Positions 34,768 through 42,958 of a stretch of DNA of 64,000 nucleotides are shown here, piece after piece. This stretch comes from Hyphococcus lacteus (GTDB lineage: Bacteria > Pseudomonadota > Alphaproteobacteria > Caulobacterales > Parvularculaceae). The translations under genes were made by a program, and so were the position numbers. The first letter of the stretch is position 1, and every line of letters starts with the position of its first letter. The stretch lies in NCBI RefSeq assembly GCF_041058985.1, contig NZ_JBEHZE010000001.1:2480001-2544000 (forward strand). Reading direction: 5' to 3'. Under the pieces are notes generated by a model. The model saw only the letters and a list, made by a program, of their open reading frames with translations, did no database searches and had not been told where the DNA came from.

Positions 34768-37200
34768 TTAACCAGCCGGCGTTTCGCCCGGCTGAATCGG
34801 AACATTCTCCATTGCTCCTTCACCGCTGCCACCTGCGCCATCTGAAAAGTCGATATAGATATCTGCATTTTCACCCGCACCAACCGATTGACCATCGTGG
34901 AGCAAGAGCAACATTGAATTTATATCACTGCCGGTGAAATCATCCGTATCTAAACCGAAAACGCCAACGCTGTCGGTCGCATCATCAAAACTAATCGTGT
35001 TTACACCCTCGCTGATCGTCAGGGAATAATTGGCGAATGAATCTTGAATATCGACATAAACATACGAACCGCCGCCACCAATGGTACGGTTTGCAAAGTT
35101 GATATCGATTGATGCTTCGGCCGATCCAAAATAATCGACGCCGCCCACAGTCGTGACAAATGCTGAACCAGCACTGTTATTGAATTGGCTGGCTTCGTAA
35201 CGGAAGGATGAACCCGGCGCGACATTGAAAAAGGTTTCTATCGTACCCGACTGCGCATCTAGACCCGCAATCGTCGACACCGCATTGTCACCAAATATTC
35301 CAAAATCCTCGTATAGCTCTAGTTCCCGATAAAAGTGATTTCCATTCCCATCACTCAGGATCGCTGCAAGATCAGCAACTAATCCATCGCCTGCGCCAAT
35401 CAGCACTTGGCCCTGAAGAACGTCAGGGTCGCTAGAAAATCCACCCAGTGCAAAAAATGCTAAATTAAACAAACCAGTATCGTATGATACGGCTTGATCG
35501 AGTGCGATGTAATTGGTGGAAATACCAGAACCGCCCGCCGGAGTAGTCATGGCAATATAAGATGCACCCCCACCGACAGTACGATTCCCAAAATCTAATT
35601 CTATCTGACCCGCCATAATGCCATCAACAATAGTTGGCACACCGACAGTTGACATCAAATTGGCGACACTGCCGCGTAAAATTGCGGAGCTGCCACGTTG
35701 CCCGCCCAATGCGTCGAGTTCTGCAATCGTTTGCACCGAAGAAAGTGGAAAATCAAAATAGGCGAGATCGCCGGTGCCCGGCATGATTTCAAGGTCACCT
35801 ATTGTTGCAACAGCATTATATACAACCGACTGTTGATCTGTTGCACTTCCGTCAATAGCCACGTCCACCGTCGCGGTGTCATTAGCACCCTGGCGAATGG
35901 TGAAGGTAAAAAATTGCCCCGGATACACGGCGACATCGTTTTCGCCGATCTCAAACGGTATGTTCCCGCTTGCAAGCATTGCATCAAGGAAAGCATTCTC
36001 GATCTCTTGCGGCACAAAAGTATCATCATCCCGCGTCAATGACGTCGGATCGGTGACAGAAAAATCCAACCGAATAAACGACGCAATCGCCTCCGGCGCG
36101 ATCGTCCGCGACGCCCAGTCGATTGTAAGTTGAATTAGGGCAACACCCTCGTCCTCCAATACAGAACCCGCACCGCTATCGACAAACAACTCAGCGCTCG
36201 CGATCGCGAAAACATGGCCGTCGATGCCTGTTTGCGCCGCCGCAAAGTCTTCGAGCGCGTCAAGCGGCAATATATCGCCGACTTCAATCACCACCGGCGG
36301 CGGATCGGTTGGCCCCTCAGATTCACCCGGTGTTTCCGTCGGGTATTGATCAGTGCCGTCATCCTCAATGTTGGCTAGATCTTGCGAGGTATTGCTGGTC
36401 GGCTCGCCCTCTTGCGCCCCTTGCCCTGATTGATCGACTGGGTTGCCCGCATATTCTGTTGCAAATCCATCACCCTCTGGGACAGCCGGGACAAAAGCCT
36501 GATAAATTCGGCGGAGCAATTCAACATCCGCACGGAACGGCGCAGAAACACCATTCTCGTCGATACGAACCGCGAAACCTGGCCGTTTCAACGATGCCGA
36601 AATTGCGGCTTGATTATCGCCAGTCCAGAAATCAACGAGACCACGTGGGCTAAGCCCGCTATTGTCACGTACTGGCCCTTCGAGCAGTGCATAAATCGCA
36701 CCATCGAGTTCGACCAAAATTACATTTGTTCCGCGCACGCCCATCGTGACGCCGGTGTCTTGAATTTCTACTTCGGTAGAGCCTGGTTCCGTATCGCGAC
36801 CCGACGCAAATCGGAATCCGCCCCGTAAAAAGTTCACTGCGCGACGGCGACCTGCACCACTCCCGTCATAAAACTCGCTGATTGTCGATTCCGAGTCTGG
36901 CGAGAACGTATAGGTACTCCAATCGCAAAGTTTTAGTTGGAGGTGCGAGTCAGAACCAGTCCGCACATGATCGCCAGAGAACAAATCATCGCCATTTTCT
37001 GGACGGCTAAAATCGCTTGCACTTTCGCTTCGCACATCAACGGCTGGCCCGACGACCGCCGTTGCGTTCCCCGCTTTTGGGTCATTGGTGTTTTTATCGA
37101 AACACTCAGCCGCATGAACTGACATCGGTGCAATCAAAAGCGCAGCAACCGAACTCGCTGTAAGAAAAGCGGATCTTGAAATAATTTTCTTCATCATCAC
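34768..37200 (-). CDS. Exported FecR-domain protein
   Basis: This 810-residue protein has a signal peptide ending at VHA and a FecR domain at about residues 40-180, with GPAVDVRSE, GDHVRTGSDSHLQLKLCDWS and VTMGVRGTNVILVE. A Pro/Glu-rich linker follows (about 260-310), then a long Asp- and Ser-rich region with repeated segments such as IELDFGNRTVGGGASYIA and IDINFANRTIGGGGSYVY, likely beta structure exposed in the periplasm or at the surface. FecR proteins next to CHASE2 cyclases are a known arrangement. It may bind the CHASE2 sensor and report envelope state. A ribosome binding site (AAGGGGCG) precedes the ATGATGATG start. Confidence 0.85.
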   Translation of the reverse strand: MMMKKIISRSAFLTASSVAALLIAPMSVHAAECFDKNTNDPKAGNATAVVGPAVDVRSESASDFSRPENGDDLFSGDHVRTGSDSHLQLKLCDWSTYTFSPDSESTISEFYDGSGAGRRRAVNFLRGGFRFASGRDTEPGSTEVEIQDTGVTMGVRGTNVILVELDGAIYALLEGPVRDNSGLSPRGLVDFWTGDNQAAISASLKRPGFAVRIDENGVSAPFRADVELLRRIYQAFVPAVPEGDGFATEYAGNPVDQSGQGAQEGEPTSNTSQDLANIEDDGTDQYPTETPGESEGPTDPPPVVIEVGDILPLDALEDFAAAQTGIDGHVFAIASAELFVDSGAGSVLEDEGVALIQLTIDWASRTIAPEAIASFIRLDFSVTDPTSLTRDDDTFVPQEIENAFLDAMLASGNIPFEIGENDVAVYPGQFFTFTIRQGANDTATVDVAIDGSATDQQSVVYNAVATIGDLEIMPGTGDLAYFDFPLSSVQTIAELDALGGQRGSSAILRGSVANLMSTVGVPTIVDGIMAGQIELDFGNRTVGGGASYIAMTTPAGGSGISTNYIALDQAVSYDTGLFNLAFFALGGFSSDPDVLQGQVLIGAGDGLVADLAAILSDGNGNHFYRELELYEDFGIFGDNAVSTIAGLDAQSGTIETFFNVAPGSSFRYEASQFNNSAGSAFVTTVGGVDYFGSAEASIDINFANRTIGGGGSYVYVDIQDSFANYSLTISEGVNTISFDDATDSVGVFGLDTDDFTGSDINSMLLLLHDGQSVGAGENADIYIDFSDGAGGSGEGAMENVPIQPGETPAG

Positions 37201-37205
37201 GCCCC

Positions 37206-38603
37206 TTAAAATGCAAAACGTTTGGACAGCAAGACCGAAACTTTATGGGTCTTGTAGTCGTAATTCGCGATATTTGAATCGACATTCTCATATTCGTACT
37301 GCGCTATCAGATTGATATCCTTCACGCCTTCTGGCGCGCCCGGAAGGAAAAACGACAGCGGCGCACCGACCGTTGCACGGCCGCGATAGAGCCATTCCTC
37401 CCTGACATTCGCCGATACAAATGGATCATTAGCGTCATAATTTGAACGCTCCGCCCACGCACCGATTTGGGAAAACGCGCCACGTCCCAATAGCCAGCTA
37501 TGTTGTGCGTTTACGCCGTATCGGTCATACGCCTCATAGTCGCGCATCGCATCTTTATTGCTGTATAATCCGCCAACCGTAACTGTCTGGGTTGGACTAA
37601 GCCGCCATGAAAGACCGCCTCTGGCCGTCCATCGCGTGCCCGAGCGTTCAACCGCTGATGTAAAGCCCGGCGTCGCACGGAAATCTTCGTCTTCAACCCG
37701 AACCGATGTGAAAGATTTTAACCGCGGATTAAACCGATAGGCGACTTCGACCTCGCCACCGAACGTGCGCAAATAGTCATCGCCATCAAGCCAGAACAAC
37801 CCAGCACGTACGCGCGGGGTAACAGACCATTTCCCTGAATACCAAGTCCCGCCAAGAGCAACTGAAAGTGCATCAAGATCGAGGCTATCAAATTCAAACT
37901 TGTCGGAGCGATAATATCCGGCGTCTGCGTGGAGTGTATGACCTTCTTGCGAACCGAGATCATGAGCAAGCCTGCCTTGCACGGATAAAACATGCGCTGC
38001 GTCACTTACGCGTGGGCTAGCTGGGAACGGTATGTCTTGAAAAAGGATGATGCCGCTCGACGGTGACTGATTGCGGTTTTGATCCCATTCAATCCCGGTA
38101 GTCACCGTAATCGCGCCACGTGTGGTGCGTTGTTCATATTTAATACGGTTGAGATAGGTTTCCGCCTCAGCGCGCAATGTCGCCGGTAATTTTCCGCTGG
38201 CAATTGCTAACTCAAGTTCATAGCGCGCCCGATCAAAAAGACCGAGGCGATAAAGAACAAAACCATAGAGCACCCGAACATCATGGAGCTGTGGCTCCAT
38301 AAGCAAAATCCGCTCTAGCGTTGCGCCGCCTTCTTTTAGGTCGCCTGCCGCGATCTGTTCGCGTGCATAAGCAATGTTCAACCGAATATCATGCGGTGCC
38401 GCGAGGATTTGTTCGAATGAAATTGTCCCCTCACGATAATTCTGCCTGGCGTCTTCTCGCTCACGCGTTTCAGTAAGGTTTCTATCGGCGGCTTCGCGCG
38501 CGGACTCTTCAGGTTCCTGCGCATACGCAGAAATTGGCGCTATCAATGCCGTTCCCGTGAACATTAATAGAAATGCGGATACATTAACGCGTAATGCTGA
38601 CAT
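37206..38603 (-). CDS. TPR protein with C-terminal outer-membrane beta-barrel (Slam-like)
   Basis: This 465-residue protein begins at ATG 38603 after AGGGGGAA with a signal peptide ending at AYA. Residues about 60-160 hold TPR-like helices (RLNIAYAREQIAAGDLKEGG, then LHDVRVLYGFVLYRLGLFDRA). The rest is a run of amphipathic strands ending in VLLSKRFAF, with the C-terminal Phe of outer-membrane barrels. This layout is that of DUF560/Slam-type surface lipoprotein assembly modifiers and related TPR porins. It is the first gene of the leftward block with FecR and the cyclase, so it may display or sense a surface component. Confidence 0.8.
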   Translation of the reverse strand: MSALRVNVSAFLLMFTGTALIAPISAYAQEPEESAREAADRNLTETREREDARQNYREGTISFEQILAAPHDIRLNIAYAREQIAAGDLKEGGATLERILLMEPQLHDVRVLYGFVLYRLGLFDRARYELELAIASGKLPATLRAEAETYLNRIKYEQRTTRGAITVTTGIEWDQNRNQSPSSGIILFQDIPFPASPRVSDAAHVLSVQGRLAHDLGSQEGHTLHADAGYYRSDKFEFDSLDLDALSVALGGTWYSGKWSVTPRVRAGLFWLDGDDYLRTFGGEVEVAYRFNPRLKSFTSVRVEDEDFRATPGFTSAVERSGTRWTARGGLSWRLSPTQTVTVGGLYSNKDAMRDYEAYDRYGVNAQHSWLLGRGAFSQIGAWAERSNYDANDPFVSANVREEWLYRGRATVGAPLSFFLPGAPEGVKDINLIAQYEYENVDSNIANYDYKTHKVSVLLSKRFAF

Positions 38604-38856
38604 TCTTGGTATTCCCCCTACCCGATTTTGGTGGCCGCTCAACCGCTAATCATTTGAATAATCAGCAGGAACACCCGACCGCTATATGTGCGTATAAAGG
38701 TTAATGCTTTCTGCACGCCCGCATTAACATTCAGGATACTGCACCGCAACAATTCGTCGTGAATCTCTAATTAACTATGCGCCGACGTCCCTTGTGTCGC
38801 AACTCTTTTCTAATTGCCGCTGCGTGCCACACGAATTTGCGGGAATGCTGAGCTAG

Positions 38857-39249
38857 CTATCGGCTCATCACCAAATTCCAGATGATAAAATAGTGCGTCA
38901 GATGGTGAACCATCTGATCTACGCCGAATGGTACCCAAAAGGACTGTTTGTTTACATCCGTATACCGCCCGAAAAACCTAGGGCTGGCTTTAATGCGGTC
39001 CATCGAAAAATGGACAAGAAAATCAAATATCGCAAGAAACCATAACGTTGGCGTAAAAACGACCAGAATAGCCAGCGTCATCACCGCATGAACGCTAACG
39101 TGAACACTTAAAGGAAAGATAAAACCAAGACCTGACTCTGATTTTCCACGAACCATCCATCCAGTTTGTAAAATATAGTCGCCAATTAGCTGTTTGATCT
39201 GAAAGATCACCAACAACACAAAAACGAACTGAATGTCGCTCATTTCCAT
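38857..39249 (-). CDS. DUF3307-like membrane protein
   Basis: This 130-residue protein has about four membrane segments. The pattern HxxxD-like IKQLIGDYILQTGWMVRGK near the start, SVHVSVHAVMTLAI in the middle and FLVHFSMDRIKA, then DQMVHHLTHY, with several conserved His and Asp residues, fits the DUF3307 family of unknown function. It lies between the TPR gene and the redox cluster, both of which could be unrelated to it. Confidence 0.75.
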   Translation of the reverse strand: MEMSDIQFVFVLLVIFQIKQLIGDYILQTGWMVRGKSESGLGFIFPLSVHVSVHAVMTLAILVVFTPTLWFLAIFDFLVHFSMDRIKASPRFFGRYTDVNKQSFWVPFGVDQMVHHLTHYFIIWNLVMSR

Positions 39250-39600
39250 GGGTTTATCGCTCCCCCGCGATTCTTATCAACCATTTATCAGCCTGTATTA
39301 TTTATGCCGCAACGCAAAACGCCTGAAGAATTGCGCGCTGAAGAAGTTTAATCGAACGCCGATCACAACAGTAAACTGGATCGTAAATCAATACACGAGA
39401 AACAAATCAAAAGGTTACGCCCATCATCGCGGCAAATGCAAGAAGCCATTAACGATACTTGGTTACGCTGTGTTGCAACGCATCCGAATGAGGTTAGACA
39501 GCAGAAGCTTAATCATATTGAACGCACCGCCAAACGGGTTTCTCGCGGTCGCCGGTGCTGGATCGCACACTGAAATATAGTATGGTTAATCAAGGGTTGA
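39250..39600. other. Divergent intergenic region before the redox cluster
   Basis: These 351 bases separate the leftward DUF3307 gene from the rightward oxidoreductase gene. I find no TGTGA-N6-TCACA box, repeat or RNA gene. A possible decayed small gene on the plus strand is listed separately. Confidence 0.4.
39304..39573 (+). pseudogene. Possible small gene broken by an in-frame stop
   Basis: An ATG frame begins MPQRKTPEELRAEE, meets TAA at codon 16 (39349-39351), then continues open in the same frame for 73 codons of Lys-, Arg- and Gln-rich sequence (for example QMQEAINDTWLRCVATHP) to TGA at 39571-39573. The start resembles a small basic protein. It could be a pseudogene, a sequencing error at the stop, or chance. 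No strong ribosome binding site is seen. Confidence 0.3.
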
Positions 39601-42075
39601 GTGGGGAAACTGTTGGAAAAGGTCAAAATAGCCATTGTCGGCTCGGGCCCCGCAGGCTTGAGCGCGGCTGGGCGCGCTGCGGCGCGCGGGCTTTCGCATG
39701 TGCTGCTAGAAAAAACATCACACCTCTCTGACACGATATTCAAATATCAGCGCGGCAAATATATTATGTCGACGCCGGATCAATTACCCTTGCGGTCTGA
39801 TATTGCTTTCGAAGCAGGATCACGTGAAAGCATCATCGATCGATGGGATGTTGATGCCGCTGACTTGAAAACCAATGTAAAGCTAAATTCAGACGTCATC
39901 GCAATCGAAGGTCACGAAGGTGAGTTTACCCTAACGTTGGCATCGGGCGAGATAATCGCTGCCGAATATGTGATCCTTGCCGTCGGCGTTCAGGGAAATC
40001 CGAATAAGTTAAAAAATCCCGGTACAGACCAACCATGGGTCCAATATCAGCTCGATGATCCCAAAGAATATTACGACGAGAATGTAATTGTTATTGGCGG
40101 CGGCGACGCCGGCATCGAAAATGCACTTGGACTTGCCAATCCCGAACAAGGCAACGTCGTTACATTGCTACAGAGATCTGATGGGTTTCCGCGCTCTAAA
40201 GAAGCCAACGTACAAGCGCTTTATGCGGCGCGCGATGCCGGACAACTCGATTTCATCACCGAAGCCTCGCTTATTAGAATTGAGCAAGGCGGATCTGGTG
40301 AAAGTCTTTGGGTTGCGGTCGTTGACACGAAAGACGGCGAAGCTCGGCTCCCTTGTGATCGCATCATCGCGCGTCTGGGTGCTGCACCACCTCGCAAATT
40401 TGTCGAGGCCGCAGGCGTGGAATTTACCGGCCCTGACCGAGAAGCATTTCCGGTGCTAACACCGCGCTACGAAAGTACTGTGCCCGGCCTATATATTATT
40501 GGTGCGCTCGCAGGCTTCCCTTTGATTAAGCACTGCATGAACCAAGGTCATGATGTGGTCGAGTTTATTTCCGGCAATACTGACCTACAACCGCCCGATA
40601 CGCCGCTACTCGAAGAGCTGTTTAAAGCTGCACCGCAGAAACGCAGCGTCGAAGAATGGCTGGAACATATTCGCTCGCGCGTCGATGTACTGACCGATGT
40701 TTCGCCGCTTCAAATGCGTGAATTTCTATTGGCGTCAACAATCCACTACAAAAAATCAGGCGATTTGGTCGTTAAACGTAATGATATCGGCTCATCCGTT
40801 TTTGCAATTGTCGATGGCAGCGTCGCAGTCGAAGTTGACGCAAAAGACAAACGTAAAACGGTGCCAATCGCGGGCGGCAATATTTTCGGCGAGCTTGGTC
40901 TGATTTCCGGACGCCGCCGTACAGCAACGGTCCGCGCGGCTGAACCGACAATGCTACTTGAAATTCCGCGCAATGCGACGCTGAAATTGATGGCATCTGT
41001 GCCCGGCGTTAAACGGCGCATGGAACGGATTTCGACTGAACGCCAAGTTGGACAAATTTTTGGCCAACTTTTGCCGCGAAAAGCCATTGATGAAATTCTT
41101 GACGGTGCGGAACTGTTGCATTTCAAAGCTGGCGAAGCGCTCATCAACGAAGGCGAACGCTCAACCGATATATATATCATTCGATCGGGAAGTGTTGTGG
41201 TCGAAAAACACATCGGTGGCAAAGACGTGTTTTTATCCTACGTGCTCGCCGGTAATTATGTCGGCGAGATGGCACTCTTTTATGAGGGTCTAAGGACGGC
41301 TACCGTCCGTGCCGCGATTAAATCAGATGTGGTCCGTCTGCCCGGTGCAATATTCGAACGACTGCTATCGGAAAATCCTGACCTATATAAATCTGTTGAG
41401 GGGTTGGTTGCAGACCGGCGTAAGCTGAACGATTACATCGAAGCAAAGCGAGAGGGCTTTTCTTCTGTTGTGGACATGCACACATCTGTGGCGCGTTTCC
41501 TATTGGAAGAACAGGGTCTATCAGAAGCAACCGACGCGCTCGTGATTGATGAAACGCTTTGTGTGGGTTGTGATAATTGTGAAAAGGCCTGTGCCGATGT
41601 GCATGAAGGAATCTCTCGGCTTGATCGCGAAGCCGGAAATTCCTACGCGTTTATTCACGTGCCCACATCATGCCGCCATTGCGAACACCCACATTGCATG
41701 ACCGACTGTCCGCCCGATGCCATCCATCGTGGTCCAGATGGCGAAGTGTTTATTGACGACAAATGCATCGGTTGCGGAAACTGTCAGCGTTATTGCCCCT
41801 ATGGCGTTATCCAGATGGAAGCCGTCCCGCCCAAAAAACCGAGCCTCCTATCTTGGCTAGCATTCGGTATTGGCCCCGGCCCCGGCCAACCAGATAAAGA
41901 CTGGATCGATGATCACAGAAAAGGCAACGAGAAACCGCCCAAACAAGCTGTGAAATGTGACATGTGTTCCGGCATTAAGGGCGGCCCAGCCTGTGTCCGG
42001 GCGTGCCCAACCGGTGCCGCCATGCGAATATCGCCGGATGATTACCTTTCTCTCGCTGGCGAGGGGTCGGAATAA
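39601..42075 (+). CDS. FAD oxidoreductase with two cyclic-nucleotide domains and four [4Fe-4S] motifs
   Basis: This 824-residue cytoplasmic protein has three modules. Residues 8-325 form an FAD- and NAD(P)-binding reductase (IAIVGSGPAGLSAAG at 11-25, NVIVIGGGDAGIENA at 161-175) without a thioredoxin-reductase CxxC. Two cyclic-nucleotide domains follow at about 365-465 and 485-600, each with GE and RTATVRA phosphate-binding elements (430-446 and 555-571). The C-terminus (650-824) has sixteen Cys in four ferredoxin sets: C654/657/660/664, C691/694/699/703, C722/725/728/732 and C786/789/798/802. It likely moves electrons between NAD(P)H and the membrane partner next door, under cAMP control. The start is GTG 39601. 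Confidence 0.88.
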   Translation: MGKLLEKVKIAIVGSGPAGLSAAGRAAARGLSHVLLEKTSHLSDTIFKYQRGKYIMSTPDQLPLRSDIAFEAGSRESIIDRWDVDAADLKTNVKLNSDVIAIEGHEGEFTLTLASGEIIAAEYVILAVGVQGNPNKLKNPGTDQPWVQYQLDDPKEYYDENVIVIGGGDAGIENALGLANPEQGNVVTLLQRSDGFPRSKEANVQALYAARDAGQLDFITEASLIRIEQGGSGESLWVAVVDTKDGEARLPCDRIIARLGAAPPRKFVEAAGVEFTGPDREAFPVLTPRYESTVPGLYIIGALAGFPLIKHCMNQGHDVVEFISGNTDLQPPDTPLLEELFKAAPQKRSVEEWLEHIRSRVDVLTDVSPLQMREFLLASTIHYKKSGDLVVKRNDIGSSVFAIVDGSVAVEVDAKDKRKTVPIAGGNIFGELGLISGRRRTATVRAAEPTMLLEIPRNATLKLMASVPGVKRRMERISTERQVGQIFGQLLPRKAIDEILDGAELLHFKAGEALINEGERSTDIYIIRSGSVVVEKHIGGKDVFLSYVLAGNYVGEMALFYEGLRTATVRAAIKSDVVRLPGAIFERLLSENPDLYKSVEGLVADRRKLNDYIEAKREGFSSVVDMHTSVARFLLEEQGLSEATDALVIDETLCVGCDNCEKACADVHEGISRLDREAGNSYAFIHVPTSCRHCEHPHCMTDCPPDAIHRGPDGEVFIDDKCIGCGNCQRYCPYGVIQMEAVPPKKPSLLSWLAFGIGPGPGQPDKDWIDDHRKGNEKPPKQAVKCDMCSGIKGGPACVRACPTGAAMRISPDDYLSLAGEGSE

Positions 42076-42079
42076 CGCC

Positions 42080-42952
42080 ATGTCAAAATCATCTCAACGG
42101 CGCGGATCAGACATGCCCATCTCCCACGAAGGGTTTTTGGGACACAAAGGATATCGCTATCTGAAACTTGCTATTGGCCTGAGCATATTTGCAATCATTG
42201 TTTATGCCCTTGCCGACGTAAATTCGCGGCCAAATGGTGGAACGTGGCTCGGCTATACGCTTGGTACAATCTCGGCGTTGTTGATTGTTTGGTTGATGAT
42301 GCTTGGCATGCGCAAGCGCGCGATTACGGCGGGGAATTGGAGCCTTAAAGGTTGGACCTCGGCTCATGTGTATCTCGGGTCGTCGCTGTTGGTCCTCGCA
42401 ACACTACACACAGGATTTCAATTTGGACTGAATGTTCACACGCTCGCCTATGGGTTGATGGTGTTTGTCATTCTTTCGGGCTTTGTCGGCATTTATTACT
42501 ATGCGACCGTCCCCCGAAAAATGAGCGACAACCGCGCACATCGTACGCAAAGCGATATGTTGGAGGCTATTCGCGCATTAAATCGTGAACTGAACGAAGC
42601 CGCTCAACCGCTCGACCAAAAATATCTTGGCGATGTAAAAACGGCGATCAGAAAAACAAAAATTAAGCCAGGCCTTTTCACGTCAATTCATGATATTCAA
42701 AAACGATGCGCAACAACACGGGCATCAAAACGTTTACGAAAAGCCATCGCAAATGCAGATGACGGTATGCGCCAACCGCTAGAACACGTGGTATCTATTC
42801 TTGAACGAAAAGCCGCGCTATTAATGCGGACACGAAAACATATTCGCAATAAAACACTTTTACAGCTCTGGTTGTACTTTCACGTTCCCATGTCTTTTGC
42901 TCTGCTGGCTGCGCTTATGGCGCATATCGTCAGCGTATTTTTCTATTGGTGA
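42080..42952 (+). CDS. Heme-b-type membrane protein of the redox cluster
   Basis: This 290-residue protein starts at ATG 42080, five bases after the previous stop. It has about five membrane segments. Histidines occur in SAHVYLGSSLLVLATLHTGF and in YFHVPMSFALLAALMAH, spaced to bind two b hemes across the membrane as in cytochrome b561 or ferric-reductase-like proteins. A charged cytoplasmic insert lies at about residues 145-260. It probably passes electrons between the cytoplasmic FAD/Fe-S protein and the periplasmic cytochromes. Heme binding is inferred. Confidence 0.78.
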   Translation: MSKSSQRRGSDMPISHEGFLGHKGYRYLKLAIGLSIFAIIVYALADVNSRPNGGTWLGYTLGTISALLIVWLMMLGMRKRAITAGNWSLKGWTSAHVYLGSSLLVLATLHTGFQFGLNVHTLAYGLMVFVILSGFVGIYYYATVPRKMSDNRAHRTQSDMLEAIRALNRELNEAAQPLDQKYLGDVKTAIRKTKIKPGLFTSIHDIQKRCATTRASKRLRKAIANADDGMRQPLEHVVSILERKAALLMRTRKHIRNKTLLQLWLYFHVPMSFALLAALMAHIVSVFFYW

Positions 42953-42958
42953 TTTGAA

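Noticed and set aside
38604..38856. Search for a Crp box before the TPR-FecR-cyclase genes
   Set aside because: No TGTGA-N6-TCACA match was found, so direct Crp feedback on this operon is not claimed.
39233..39580. 115-codon frame overlapping the DUF3307 start region
   Set aside because: It overlaps a real gene start on the other strand, has an unnatural composition and lacks a ribosome binding site.
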